DNA of 64,000 nucleotides, from contig NZ_CP114013.1 of assembly GCF_028416635.1 (NCBI RefSeq), positions 4,216,001 to 4,280,000 on the forward strand, given 5' to 3'. Below are positions 40,905 to 49,812 of the stretch, one piece after another; position 1 is the stretch's first letter, and each line of letters starts with the position of its first letter. The notes beneath the pieces were generated by a model that searched no databases, was not told the origin of the DNA, and worked only from the letters and a program-made list of their open reading frames with translations. The DNA is from Baekduia alba (GTDB lineage Bacteria > Actinomycetota > Thermoleophilia > Solirubrobacterales > Solirubrobacteraceae). Position numbers and translations under genes: made by a program.

Positions 40905-41843
40905 GTGCCCACGCCCATCATCCTCGACTGCGATCCCGGCCACGACGACATGGTCGCGATCCTCCTGGCGGCCGCGAACCCGGCGATCGACCTGCGCGCG
41001 ATCACGACGGTCTCCGGCAACGGCTCGCTCGACGCCGTCACGCGCAACGCGCTGCTGACGTGCACGCACGCGGGGATCCGCGACGTGCCGGTCGCGGCCG
41101 GGTGCGGCGGGCCGCTGCTCGGGCTGGCGCGGGTCGCCGACGACGTGCACGGCGCGTCGGCGATGGACGGCGCGGACCTCGGCGAGCCCGACGTCGCGCT
41201 GGACCCGCGCCACGCGGTCGCGCTGATGGCCGACGTGCTGCGCGATGCCGCTACGCCGGTGACGCTCGTCCCCACCGGTCCGCTGACGAACGTCGCGCTG
41301 CTGCTGCGCCGCCACCCCGAGTTGTATGACAAGATCGCCGCCGTCGTGCTGATGGGCGGCGCGGTCCAGGGCGGCAACCGCCGGCCGCTGGCCGAGTTCA
41401 ACGTCTGGGCCGATCCCGAGGCCGCCGACATCGTCTTCACCAGCGGCCTGGACGTCACGATGTGCCCGCTGGACGTCACGCACCAGGCGCTGGCGACCGA
41501 GGACGTCCTGGCGGAGCTCCGCGCCATCGGGACGCCCCTGGCCACCATGGTGGTGGACCTGCTCGGGTTCTTCGCCGACCGTTACAACCAGCTCTGGGGC
41601 TTCCCGGCGGCGCCGGTCCACGACCCGGTCGCGGTCGCCCGCCTGATCGACCCGGCGCTGGTCGGCGTCGTCGAGGCCAACGTCGTGATCGAGCTGGCCG
41701 GGACCTACACGCGCGGCGCGACCGTGGTCGACCGCTTCGGCAACACCGGCCGCGCGCCCAACGCCCGGGTCGCGCTGCAGCTCGACCACGCCGGCTTCTG
41801 GGCGCTGATCGTCGACGCGGTCCGGACGCTCGGCCGGCGCTGA
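40905..41843 (+). CDS. Inosine-uridine-type nucleoside hydrolase
   Basis: This 312-residue protein is of normal family length. DCDPGHDDMVAILLA (residues 8-22) supplies the calcium-binding Asp cluster. VPTGPLTNVALLLRRHP, VVLMGGAVQGGNRRPLAEFN and VHDPVAVARLIDP (catalytic His-Asp) complete the pattern. It hydrolyses N-ribosidic bonds for nucleoside salvage; base specificity cannot be told. GTG 40905 starts 13 bases after the Nudix gene. Confidence 0.9.
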   Translation: MPTPIILDCDPGHDDMVAILLAAANPAIDLRAITTVSGNGSLDAVTRNALLTCTHAGIRDVPVAAGCGGPLLGLARVADDVHGASAMDGADLGEPDVALDPRHAVALMADVLRDAATPVTLVPTGPLTNVALLLRRHPELYDKIAAVVLMGGAVQGGNRRPLAEFNVWADPEAADIVFTSGLDVTMCPLDVTHQALATEDVLAELRAIGTPLATMVVDLLGFFADRYNQLWGFPAAPVHDPVAVARLIDPALVGVVEANVVIELAGTYTRGATVVDRFGNTGRAPNARVALQLDHAGFWALIVDAVRTLGRR

Positions 41844-41866
41844 CCCGCGCGGCGCGGCGCGGGCGA

Positions 41867-42705
41867 TCAGCCCTTCTCGATCGGCACGCCGACCAGGTTC
41901 CCCCACTCGGTCCACGACCCGTCGTAGTTCTTGACGTCGTCGCGGCCGAGCAGCTCGTGCAGGACGAACCACGTGTGCGCCGAGCGCTCGCCGATGCGGC
42001 AGTAGGAGATGATCGACGGGCCGTCCAGGACGCCCTTGCCGCCGTAGAGCTCCCGGAGCTCCTCGGCCGACTTGAACGTGCCGTCCTCCCGAACCGCCTG
42101 CGCCCACGGGATCGACTGCGCGCCCGGGATGTGGCCGCCACGCTGCGCGCCCTCCTGCTCGTAGCCGGCCATCGCGATCAGCTCGCCGCTGAACTCCTGC
42201 GGCGACCGGACGTCGAGAGCTTGCGCCCGTCGTCCAGCGCGGCCAGCACCTCGTCGCGCTTGGCGCGGATCGCCTCGTCGCCGGGCCGCGCGGTGAACGT
42301 CGTGCGCTCGTGCGCGGGGACCGCGGCGGTCGTCGGGCGGTCCTCGGAGATCCACTTCTCCCGCGGGCCGTTGACCAGGAGCGCCTTGTCGTGGCCGTAG
42401 TACTTCAAGTACCAGTAGGTGTAGGCCGCGAACCAGTTGTTGCGGTCGCCGTAGAGAACGACCGTGTGGTCGTTGGAGATCCCGCTGGCGCCGAACAGCC
42501 GCCCGAAGTCCTCCGGTCTCAGGAAGTCGCGCCGGACCTGGTCCTGGAGGTCCTGCTTTCAGTCGAAGCCGATCGCGCCCGGGATGTGCGCGTCGGCGTA
42601 CAGCGCGGGGTTCTCGTCGACCTCGACGATGCGGATCGACGGATCGTCGAGGTGCTCCTCGACCCAGCTGGTCTCGACGAAGACGTCCTTCGCGTAGTCG
42701 GCCAT
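41867..42705 (-). pseudogene. Thiosulfate sulfurtransferase (rhodanese), two disabling lesions
   Basis: The two-domain rhodanese can be read in three pieces. From ATG 42705 the N-terminus runs [20 protein letters not shown] to HIPGAIGFD. There a TGA (42561-42559) replaces the Trp expected in GFDWK. The frame continues [12 protein letters not shown] to [10 protein letters not shown], where a one-base deletion near 42224 shifts it. The C-terminal part ([13 protein letters not shown], the active-site loop SYCRIGERS with its Cys, and [11 protein letters not shown]) is in another frame to the stop at 41867. Everything else is well conserved, so the lesions are recent or are sequencing errors. Confidence 0.85.
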
Positions 42706-42734
42706 CACGAGGTGTGTACCCCGCCCGCGCGGGG

Positions 42735-44084
42735 TCACCCGTGCAGGATCGGCCCGGTGACCACCGCCTCCAGCTGGGAGGCCGGGATGGCCTTGAGCTG
42801 GTCGAGGTCGTCGTCGTCCCACGCCGGGTCCGGCGTGCCCGAGATGTACACCTTGCTGCCGCCGGAGTTGTCGGCGACCAGCGCGCCGTAGGTCTGCAGC
42901 GCCCGCGCGATCACGCGCGCCTGGCCGTGGAGGTTGTTGGTGTTGTAGCTCGCCTTGAGGCGCAGGCGCAGGCCCATCGGCGGCAGCGACGGGTCGTCGG
43001 AGGCCGACGCCGCGTGCGTGGCGGGATGGATGAACGCGTCCTGGGTGTGGGGGACGGTGATGCGCAGCGCGTGGCGGATGGCGCCGCCGGCGACCTCGTC
43101 GGCGCGGGCCAGGCCGGGCAGGATCGGCAGGCCGGCGGCGTCGGCGGAGGTGTGCGTGTCGGGGCGCAAGGCGTTGGACTTCAGGTCGAACGTCGCGGCC
43201 GAGTAGGCGCTCCAGCCGGCGCCCTGCTTCGTCGCGTCGTAGAGCTCGAAGAGCTTGCAGTCGCCGCGGCGCACGACGAGGACGTGGTGGTCGGCGCCCG
43301 GCTCGGCCGCGGCCTCGACGCGCGCGTCGGGCGGGATCGGGTAGGGCCCGGGGTCGCTCTCGTCGGCCACGTCGTCCTCGGTGAACGCGATCGGGACGAG
43401 CGGCTCGTCGAAGGGGACCGAGGTGTAGGGGATGCCGTAGTCGCCGTAGCGACCGGAGCCGAAGTCGGGCCAGAGCGTCATCGCGCCGAGCGCGTTGATG
43501 TAGGCGTCGGACTGCGCCTTGTCGACCGTCGCGTGCGAGACGTCGGCGTTCCACGGGTTGTCGGCCGGGAAGACGGGGCAGCCGGCGATCGTCGGGCTGC
43601 CGGCGAAGGGATCGACGGCGGACGGCGTGCCGTCGATGATCTGCGTCGCGGGCGCTCCGCCGGGAGCGGCGCCGGCGTTGTTGGGGCCCTTGCCGGTCGC
43701 CGGCGCTGAGGCCGACGACGGCACGCGCACCTTCAGGCGCGCGGTCGCCGCGCAGCGGTGGCGCCGGCACGGGCGCACGAGGTAGGTGTAGGTCCTGCCG
43801 GCGGCGACGGTGCGGTCGGTCGTCGACGTGCTCTGGGCGCGCAGGATCTTGGCGCGGGCGCGGGCGCTGCCGCGGCGGACCTCCCAGCGCGTCTCGCCGC
43901 GGGCGCGGTCGCGCCAGCGCAGCGTGACGGCCTTCGGGGTGGCGGTGGCCGCGCGCAGGGATGCGGCCGCGCGCAGGCGCGGCGCGGGCGTCCGCGTCCT
44001 GGCCTGCGCGGCCGGACCGGCCGCGACCAGGGCGGTCGCGGCGGCGGCGAGCGTGGCGACGACGACGAGGCGGACCGAGCGCAT
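42735..44084 (-). CDS. Large secreted protein with N-terminal FnIII-like module
   Basis: This 449-residue protein starts ATG 44084 with a signal peptide ([20 protein letters not shown]). A fibronectin type III-like module follows ([30 protein letters not shown]), then a linker and a roughly 300-residue domain. That domain contains [15 protein letters not shown], an [20 protein letters not shown] block, and the end [20 protein letters not shown]. This conserved domain occurs in actinobacterial secreted proteins, but I know of no assigned function. Its end lies 30 bases from the sulfurtransferase start. Confidence 0.6.
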   Translation of the reverse strand: MRSVRLVVVATLAAAATALVAAGPAAQARTRTPAPRLRAAASLRAATATPKAVTLRWRDRARGETRWEVRRGSARARAKILRAQSTSTTDRTVAAGRTYTYLVRPCRRHRCAATARLKVRVPSSASAPATGKGPNNAGAAPGGAPATQIIDGTPSAVDPFAGSPTIAGCPVFPADNPWNADVSHATVDKAQSDAYINALGAMTLWPDFGSGRYGDYGIPYTSVPFDEPLVPIAFTEDDVADESDPGPYPIPPDARVEAAAEPGADHHVLVVRRGDCKLFELYDATKQGAGWSAYSAATFDLKSNALRPDTHTSADAAGLPILPGLARADEVAGGAIRHALRITVPHTQDAFIHPATHAASASDDPSLPPMGLRLRLKASYNTNNLHGQARVIARALQTYGALVADNSGGSKVYISGTPDPAWDDDDLDQLKAIPASQLEAVVTGPILHG

Positions 44085-44092
44085 GCGCGGAG

Positions 44093-44560
44093 TCAGGAGG
44101 CGGCGCCGCGCGGCGCCGCCAGGACGCCGTCGATCGCCTCGAGCACGGCCGCGACCCACGCGGCCTCGTCCTCGCGCGGCGTGGTCAGGACCGCGTGCGG
44201 GATCTCGTTGTAGTCGGCCATCCGCGCGACCTCGGCGGCGCCCGCCGCGGTGCCCTCGTAGACCATGCCGCGCACGGTCGTGTCGATCGTGCGCTCCATC
44301 ATCATCGTCAGGCGCGAGCCGTGGAGGTCGCCGTCGGGCGCCCGGCCGAGCAACCACAACAACACGGTCACGTTGTCCAGGGCGTAGCGCAACGACCCGA
44401 TGCGGTCGGGGTCGCCGATGTAGGTCTCTCCGCCCGCGGCCTCGATCTCCGGTCCGAACGCCGCGTGGCGCGTGACGAACCGGACGGCGTGGCCGTCGGC
44501 GGTCAGCGCGCGCGTGAGCGCCAGCCCGGGCCGCCCGCCGCCGACCAGCAGCGCTCTCAC
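44093..44560 (-). CDS. Rossmann-fold NAD(P)-binding protein
   Basis: This 155-residue protein begins MRALLVGGGRPGLALTRALT, a Rossmann nucleotide-binding motif, with VRFVTRHAA and GDPDRIGSLRYALDNVTVLL following the pattern of atypical short-chain/epimerase proteins. It is only about half the usual epimerase length and lacks a YxxxK catalytic pair, so it may be a regulatory or incomplete member. GTG 44560 overlaps the upstream stop in GTGA. It lies eight bases from the secreted protein start. Confidence 0.6.
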   Translation of the reverse strand: MRALLVGGGRPGLALTRALTADGHAVRFVTRHAAFGPEIEAAGGETYIGDPDRIGSLRYALDNVTVLLWLLGRAPDGDLHGSRLTMMMERTIDTTVRGMVYEGTAAGAAEVARMADYNEIPHAVLTTPREDEAAWVAAVLEAIDGVLAAPRGAAS

Positions 44561-44991
44561 GCGCCGTCTCCGCGCGGCTCGGAGCGGCCCGGCCGCTCGC
44601 CCAGGATCTTCGCCCGGTACTCCTCGACGCTGATCTCCGGCAACCCCTTGGCGCGGCGGCGCGCGTTCTTGGCGTCCAGCATCTGGACGACCTCCAGTTC
44701 TGCGAGGTGCTCCTCGCGACGCTTGATGGTGTCGGCCAGGTCGGCGCCGACGCTCGCGCGGATCCCCTGCTCGGTCAGCTCGGGCTCGCCCCGCCGGCGG
44801 CGGCGCGCGTTGGCGGCCTCCAGCATCTGGTCGAGGTCGTCGATCTCGTTCTGGATCTCGAGCTCGGCCGAGCGGGTCGGCTTCCAGTCGAGGGTGTCGG
44901 CGCCGGTCCGCGGGTGGAAGAGGCCGAGCAGGACGAGGCCGACGAGCATCCCGCCGACGATGCCGAGGATGATCACGGCGAAGGGGTCCAC
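44557..44991 (-). CDS. Single-pass membrane protein with coiled coil
   Basis: This 144-residue protein starts GTG 44991. One N-terminal helix (FAVIILGIVGGMLVGLVLLG) anchors a cytosolic charged region. In that region two similar segments repeat: MLEAANARRRRRGEPELTEQ and MLDAKNARRRAKGLPEISVE. The repeat suggests internal duplication. No family is recognised. It is divergent from the acyl-CoA dehydrogenase, the two starts being 33 bases apart, so both promoters share that gap. Confidence 0.6.
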   Translation of the reverse strand: MDPFAVIILGIVGGMLVGLVLLGLFHPRTGADTLDWKPTRSAELEIQNEIDDLDQMLEAANARRRRRGEPELTEQGIRASVGADLADTIKRREEHLAELEVVQMLDAKNARRRAKGLPEISVEEYRAKILGERPGRSEPRGDGA

Positions 44992-45024
44992 GGGCGGCGA
45001 GTCTACGCGGGTACGGTCCCCGCC

Positions 45025-46185
45025 ATGGACTTCAGCCTCACCGACGAGCAGGAGCTGATCCGGCGCACCGCGCGGGAGTTCACCGACCGCGAGATCGTGC
45101 CGACGGCCCGCGACCGGTCCCGCGACCACGTCTTCGACCTCGAGCTCGTGGCCAAGCTCGCAGCGCAGGGCTACCTCGGCGCGATCGTCCCGCGCGAGTA
45201 CGGCGGCGCCGGCCTGGACTACCGGACCTACGGGCTGGTCGTCGAGGAGGTCGGGCGCGGCGACTCGTCGATCCGGACCGTGGTCTCGGTGCAGACGTCG
45301 CTGGTCTGCTCGGTGATCCTGAAGTTCGGGACCGAGGAGCAGAAGCGCCGGTACCTGCCGCGGCTGTGCAGCGGCGAGCTGCTCGGGTGCTTCGGCCTGA
45401 CCGAGCCCGACACCGGCTCCGACGCGGCCAACCAGAAGACGCGCGCGACGAAGGTCGACGGCGGCTGGCGGATCAACGGCGCCAAGATGTGGATCTCGCT
45501 CGGCAGCCACGCCGGGCTCGCGCTGGTGTTCGCGCAGACCGATCCGTCGCTGGGCCATCGCGGGACGGCGTGCTTCCTGGTCGACACCGACCAGGAGGGC
45601 TTCCGGCCGACGCCGCTGGCGCACAAGATGGGGCTGAACGCGGTGGACACCTCGGAGATCGCCTTGGACGACGTGTGGGCCGCGGACGACGCCGTGCTCG
45701 GCACGGTCGGCCAGGGGTTCAAGGTCGCGATGACGGCGCTGGACTCCGGGCGCTTCAGCGTCGCCGCGGGGTGCGTGGGCGTGTGTCAGGCGGTGTTGGA
45801 GGAGTCGGTCGCCTACGCCAAGGCGCGCGTGCAGTTCGACCGGCCGATCGCGTCGTTCCAGCTGGTCCAGGCGATGATCGCCGAGATGCGGATGCGGACG
45901 GATGCCGCGCGCCTGCTGGTCTGGCGTGCCGGCTGGATGAAGGACCAGGGGTTGCCCAACACCACCGAGACGTCGATCGCGAAGTTGTACGCCTCGGAGT
46001 CCGCGGTGTGGTGCGCGAACGAGGCGATCCAGGTCCACGGCGGCGCGGGCTACGCCGACGACCACCCGGTCGAGCGCCACTTCCGCGACGTGCGCGTCAC
46101 GACGCTCTACGAGGGCACGTCGCAGATCCAGAAGCTCATCATCGGGCGGGCCGAGACGGGGATCAACGCGCTGGTGCCGTCGTGA
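45025..46185 (+). CDS. Acyl-CoA dehydrogenase
   Basis: This 386-residue flavoprotein is typical of the family. It starts MDFSLTDEQELIRRTAREFT. FAD/substrate motifs are CFGLTEPDTGSDAAN and WRINGAKMWISLGSHAG, with the C-terminal helical domain (VQFDRPIASFQLVQAMIAEM) and QVHGGAGYADDHPVERHFRD. The catalytic base is E363 in TTLYEGTSQIQ. It oxidises acyl-CoA to enoyl-CoA. It is followed 16 bases later by a 3-hydroxyacyl-CoA dehydrogenase, so the pair covers two steps of a beta-oxidation-like route; the substrate is not determined. Confidence 0.92.
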   Translation: MDFSLTDEQELIRRTAREFTDREIVPTARDRSRDHVFDLELVAKLAAQGYLGAIVPREYGGAGLDYRTYGLVVEEVGRGDSSIRTVVSVQTSLVCSVILKFGTEEQKRRYLPRLCSGELLGCFGLTEPDTGSDAANQKTRATKVDGGWRINGAKMWISLGSHAGLALVFAQTDPSLGHRGTACFLVDTDQEGFRPTPLAHKMGLNAVDTSEIALDDVWAADDAVLGTVGQGFKVAMTALDSGRFSVAAGCVGVCQAVLEESVAYAKARVQFDRPIASFQLVQAMIAEMRMRTDAARLLVWRAGWMKDQGLPNTTETSIAKLYASESAVWCANEAIQVHGGAGYADDHPVERHFRDVRVTTLYEGTSQIQKLIIGRAETGINALVPS

Positions 46186-46201
46186 TTGAGAAGCTGGGGG
46201 C

Positions 46202-47767
46202 ATGAGCGCAGCACCGCAGGTGATCGGCGTCGTCGGCGCCGGGACGATGGGATCGGGGATCGCGCAGCTGGCCGCCCAGAGCGGCGCGCGGACCGTCGTG
46301 TACGACCCGGTCGAGGGCGCCGCCGCGGCCGCGGTCGAGCGCGCGCGGGCCGGGATCGTCAAGTTGGTGGACAAAGGCCGGCTGCCGGGCGACGCGGCGG
46401 AGCTCGGCGCGCGGCTGGAGGTGGCGTCGGGGCTGGAGGCGCTGAGCCTGTGCGAGCTGGTGATCGAGGCCGCGCCGGAGCGGCTGGAGCTCAAGCACGA
46501 GCTGTTCGCGGCGCTGTCGGAGGTCGCGCCGCGCGCGGTGCTGGCGTCCAACACCTCGTCGATCCCGATCACGGCGATCGCGCGCGGCGCGGCGGATCCG
46601 TCCAAGGTCGTGGGGCTGCACTTCTTCAACCCCGCGCCGCTGATGCAGCTGGTCGAGGTGATCGCGGGGCTGCAGTCCTCGGAGGCGTCGCTGGGCGTGG
46701 CGCGCGCCGCCGGCGAGGCGATGGGCCGGCGCGTGATCGACGCGACCGACGGGCCCGGGTTCCTGGTCAACCGCTGCAACCGGCCGTTCGGGCTGGAGGC
46801 GCTGCGGCTGGTGCAGGAGCGGATCGCCGGCGTCGAGGCGATCGACGCGATCGTGCGCGCCGCGGGGTTCCGGATGGGGCCGTTCGAGCTGCAGGACCTG
46901 GTCGGGATCGACGTGGGCTTCGAGGTCTCCCAGTCGTTCTACGAGCTGAGCTTCGGCGAGCCGCGCTGGCGGCCGTCGCCGCTGAGCGCGCAGAAGGTGG
47001 CCGCCGGGCAGTTGGGGCGCAAGACGGGCCAGGGGTGGTACGCGTACGCGGACGGGACGCCGCACCGCGCGTCCGATCCGGAGGCGCCGGAGCCGGGCGT
47101 GCCCGACGGAGTCGACGGGCCGGTCGTGATCAGCGGCTTCCTGCCGGTCGCCGACGAGCTGCGGGCGCTGGCCGACGAGGCCGGCTTCGACGTCCGCGAC
47201 GAGGCCGACGGCGCGGTGCCGTGGCTGATCGTCGAGTGCGGGCCACCGGACGACGACGCGCCGCCGCTGCAGGGCGCGCCGCGGCTGATCCTGTGCGCCG
47301 AGGGCGCGCTGCAGGCGCTGGACCAGGGCGGCGCCGCCGCCGGGTTCCACGCGCTCCCGCCGATCGGGCTGGTGGAGCTGACGCGCACGCCGGCGACGGC
47401 CGGCGTGGCCGCCACGCGCGCCGAGGCCTTCTTCGGCGGGCTGGGCCTCCCGACCGCCTGGGTCGCCGACGCGCCCGGCCTCGTGCTCGGTCGCATCGTC
47501 GCCCAGGTCGTCAACGAGTGCGCGTTCGCGGTCGGCGAAGGCGTCGGGACCGCCGCCGACGTCGACGCCGGGATGAAGTTGGGGTTGAACTACCCGACCG
47601 GCCCGCTCGCCTGGGCCGACGAGATCGGCCTCGACCACATCGTGATGATCCTCGACGGCCTCCGCGAGGAGTACTCCGAAGAGCGCTACCGCACCGCTCC
47701 CCTCCTCCGCCGCATCACCGAGTTCCACGAGCACGAGCACTTCGAGCACGACCACGGCGAGCCGTAG
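46202..47767 (+). CDS. 3-Hydroxyacyl-CoA dehydrogenase, two C-terminal modules
   Basis: This is a 521-residue protein. The NAD domain (GVVGAGTMGSGIAQLAAQSG) is followed by ASNTSSIPITAIA and LHFFNPAPLMQLVEVI. The first C-terminal 3HCDH module holds DATDGPGFLVNRCNRPFGLE. A second module near the end (RIVAQVVNECAFAVGEGVGT, MKLGLNYPTGPLAWADEIGL) gives the longer form known from phenylacetate-type PaaC/PaaH enzymes and some degradation pathways. It oxidises 3-hydroxyacyl-CoA. The His-rich C-terminus (HEHEHFEHDHGE) is unusual and could bind metal. Confidence 0.9.
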   Translation: MSAAPQVIGVVGAGTMGSGIAQLAAQSGARTVVYDPVEGAAAAAVERARAGIVKLVDKGRLPGDAAELGARLEVASGLEALSLCELVIEAAPERLELKHELFAALSEVAPRAVLASNTSSIPITAIARGAADPSKVVGLHFFNPAPLMQLVEVIAGLQSSEASLGVARAAGEAMGRRVIDATDGPGFLVNRCNRPFGLEALRLVQERIAGVEAIDAIVRAAGFRMGPFELQDLVGIDVGFEVSQSFYELSFGEPRWRPSPLSAQKVAAGQLGRKTGQGWYAYADGTPHRASDPEAPEPGVPDGVDGPVVISGFLPVADELRALADEAGFDVRDEADGAVPWLIVECGPPDDDAPPLQGAPRLILCAEGALQALDQGGAAAGFHALPPIGLVELTRTPATAGVAATRAEAFFGGLGLPTAWVADAPGLVLGRIVAQVVNECAFAVGEGVGTAADVDAGMKLGLNYPTGPLAWADEIGLDHIVMILDGLREEYSEERYRTAPLLRRITEFHEHEHFEHDHGEP

Positions 47768-47862
47768 GCCGCGCCGTTCGTCGCCGCGGTACGTCGACGT
47801 CGTTGCGAGATCGCGGATTCTGCGGCCGAGACGCCGAGAGGAGGCCATGATCCGGATCCTCC

Positions 47863-48399
47863 GTGGCCGAGCTCGAACGCATCGCCTATGACAACGCGCT
47901 CCGCGCGCTCGACAGGCAGGAGCGCCTGCTGGAGGAGCTCCGGGCGCGGACGGGCGTGCTGATCGCCGCCTCGTCGCTCGCGGCAACGCTGCTGGGCGGG
48001 CGGAGCGTCGAGAACATCGCCTCGTCACCGCTCCTCGCGCTGGCGCTCGTCGCCTTCGTCGTCTCCCTCGGCGCGAGCCTCCGTGCGCTACGCCCCAGCG
48101 ACGACCTCGTCTTCGCGTTGCGGCCGGATGTGATCTACCACCGTCTCTTCGCCTTCCGCCACGACGTCGCACAGATCCACGTGCACCTGGCGAACGAGCT
48201 TCAGCGCTACTGGGACGCGAACGAGCGGCACGTCGACACCATCCGGCGAGCACTCCAGATCGCGACCTGGAGCCTCGCCGTCGAAGTGCTCGCGCTGATG
48301 TCCTGCTCAGCGATACGCTCTCATGACCGTGACCGACGACGAGCAACCGCTGCCTCCGTTGCCGCACATCCCGGGCATCGGCCTTCCGGAGACACGTAG
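47863..48399 (+). CDS. Small membrane protein with N-terminal coiled coil
   Basis: This 178-residue protein starts GTG 47863. An amphipathic helix (NALRALDRQERLLEELRART) leads into two close membrane helices (GVLIAASSLAATLLGG, LLALALVAFVVSLGASLRAL), a cytosolic segment and a third hydrophobic helix (IATWSLAVEVLALMSCSA). The layout resembles the small two-TM proteins common in Actinobacteria and, loosely, SLATT/effector-associated TM modules, but nothing proves a defence role. The 3' end overlaps a 49-residue gene in another frame. Confidence 0.55.
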   Translation: MAELERIAYDNALRALDRQERLLEELRARTGVLIAASSLAATLLGGRSVENIASSPLLALALVAFVVSLGASLRALRPSDDLVFALRPDVIYHRLFAFRHDVAQIHVHLANELQRYWDANERHVDTIRRALQIATWSLAVEVLALMSCSAIRSHDRDRRRATAASVAAHPGHRPSGDT

Positions 48400-48472
48400 C
48401 AAGCCAGGCCCGCTCACGCGGCTCTTCGACCGTCTGCTCGGGAAGAAGCCCATCCCGGACGACGAGCGCTAG
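48323..48472 (+). CDS. 49-residue proline-rich partner protein
   Basis: The frame from ATG 48323 reads MTVTDDEQPLPPLPHIPGIG and ends LFDRLLGKKPIPDDER. It is acidic at both ends and Pro-rich, with a short amphipathic helix. It overlaps the end of the membrane-protein gene by 77 bases in another frame. Coding character is good, and such small genes commonly follow this type of membrane protein in Actinobacteria. Function is unknown. Confidence 0.5.
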   Translation: MTVTDDEQPLPPLPHIPGIGLPETRSKPGPLTRLFDRLLGKKPIPDDER

Positions 48473-48515
48473 GCGCTGACCTCACGCCGCGCCTCCGCGT
48501 ACCGTTGTACCTGCA

Positions 48516-48980
48516 GTGATCCCGTTTCAGCGCTTCTTCGACGAGCATCGGGAGCCGGTGTTCCGGTTCCTCGTCGCGTCGGTGGGGAGGGATGCGGCGG
48601 ATGACTGCTTCCAGGAGACGTTCCTGTCGGCGATGAAGGCGTATCCGAAGCTGCGGGCCAACTCGAACCCGCGGGCGTGGGTGATGACGATCGCCCATCG
48701 CAAGGCGCTCGACCATCACCGGGCCCGGGGGCGCAACGCGATCCCGGTCGAGCACGTGCCGGAGGTCGCGACCTACGACGCGGCGCCGCGCGACGACGAC
48801 ACGTGGGCGCGGGTGCACGACCTCCCGCCCAAGCAGCGGGCGGCGGTGCTGCTGCGCTACGCCGGCGACCTCACGCACGCCGAGGTCGCGGTCGCGCTCG
48901 ACTGCTCCGAGGAGGCCGCGCGACGGTCCGCCCACGAGGGCCTGAAGAAGCTCCGCCAAGAGATGAGCCCGACGTCATGA
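48516..48980 (+). CDS. ECF-type sigma factor (sigma-70 family)
   Basis: This is a 154-residue protein with both ECF domains: sigma-2 (FFDEHREPVFRFLVASVGRD, DDCFQETFLSAMKAYPKL, WVMTIAHRKALDHHRA) and sigma-4 (LPPKQRAAVLLRYAGDLTHA, VALDCSEEAARRSAHEGLKK). It starts GTG 48516. The stop overlaps the methyltransferase ATG. No anti-sigma gene is adjacent, so control may rest on the partner enzyme or another signal; a role in an alkylation response is inferred from the pairing. Confidence 0.85.
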   Translation: MIPFQRFFDEHREPVFRFLVASVGRDAADDCFQETFLSAMKAYPKLRANSNPRAWVMTIAHRKALDHHRARGRNAIPVEHVPEVATYDAAPRDDDTWARVHDLPPKQRAAVLLRYAGDLTHAEVAVALDCSEEAARRSAHEGLKKLRQEMSPTS

Positions 48981-49564
48981 GCGACCTCACCCCGCCCACG
49001 ATCGACCACGCCGCGCTGGATGCCGCCACCGCGCGGTTCGCCGCCGCCGCGCAGCCGGACGTGGCCTACACGGTGATCGACTCGCCGATCGGCGCGCTCG
49101 TCGCCGCCGCGACGCCGACCGGGCTGGTCCGCCTCGCCTACGAGGACTTCAACGGCGGCCTGGACGCCGTGCTCGACTCGCTCGCCGGTCGCGTGAGCCC
49201 GCGCATCCTCGAGCAGCCCGCCAAGCTCGACGCGGTCCGGCGCGAGCTCGACGAGTACTTCGACAACCAGCGCACGACGTTCGACGTCCCGATCGACTGG
49301 ACGCTCTACTCGGACTTCGGCCGTCGCGTCCTGCAGGCGACCGCGGAGGTCCCGTTCGGCCGCACGGCCACCTACGGCGCGGTCGCCGCGGCCGCCGGCA
49401 ACGCGAAGGCGTCGCGCGCCGCGGGTCGGGCGCTCGGCGCGAACGCCATCCCGATCATCGTCCCCTGCCACCGGATCATCGGCACCAGCGGCAAGCTCAC
49501 CGGCTACACCGGCGGGATGCACCGCAAGGAGGCGCTCCTGCGCCTCGAGGGGATCGCGTTCTAG
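48977..49564 (+). CDS. ogt: Methylated-DNA-protein cysteine methyltransferase
   Basis: This 195-residue protein has the C-terminal MGMT domain: FGRRVLQATAEVPFGRTATY, then IPIIVPCHRIIGTSGKLTGY with the acceptor C164. It repairs O6-methylguanine and O4-methylthymine by suicide transfer. The N-terminal about 100 residues form the variable ribonuclease-like half, preceded by an extra 28-residue extension that resembles the linker of sigma-factor-associated versions. ATG 48977 overlaps the sigma-factor stop, so the two are co-translated. Confidence 0.9.
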   Translation: MSDLTPPTIDHAALDAATARFAAAAQPDVAYTVIDSPIGALVAAATPTGLVRLAYEDFNGGLDAVLDSLAGRVSPRILEQPAKLDAVRRELDEYFDNQRTTFDVPIDWTLYSDFGRRVLQATAEVPFGRTATYGAVAAAAGNAKASRAAGRALGANAIPIIVPCHRIIGTSGKLTGYTGGMHRKEALLRLEGIAF

Positions 49565-49580
49565 CGCGCGCTGACGGCGC

Positions 49581-49709
49581 CTACCGCTGCGGCCGCTGCG
49601 GCGTCGCCGCGCCGGTCTGCGGACCGGCGGGCGGCTTGGTGCCACCGGCGCCCTGCGGCGCGACGGGGGTGACCTTGGGGTACTGGAAGGTGTGGGAAGC
49701 GGGGTGCAT
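49581..49709 (-). CDS. Small Pro/Gly-rich protein
   Basis: ATG 49709 opens a 42-residue frame, MHPASHTFQYPKVTPVAPQG to the end PQRPQR, with no membrane segment. It is likely disordered. The coding pattern (G/C third positions) is good and it fills the gap between the methyltransferase and the next minus-strand gene. Function is unknown; it could also be spurious. Confidence 0.35.
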   Translation of the reverse strand: MHPASHTFQYPKVTPVAPQGAGGTKPPAGPQTGAATPQRPQR

Positions 49710-49812
49710 GTCTACTCGTCCTCTACGCGTGGGCGACCGCCGAGTTGCGGTCCGCCCGCGTTAAGCCATGTTGTTCGTCGTGGGGCGCAGGATCCCTTGC
49801 GCGCCTTGACGA

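Noticed and set aside
44557-46779. A 740-codon minus-strand protein
   Set aside because: Only the last 144 codons (from GTG 44991) look coding; the upstream part is antisense to a clear acyl-CoA dehydrogenase.
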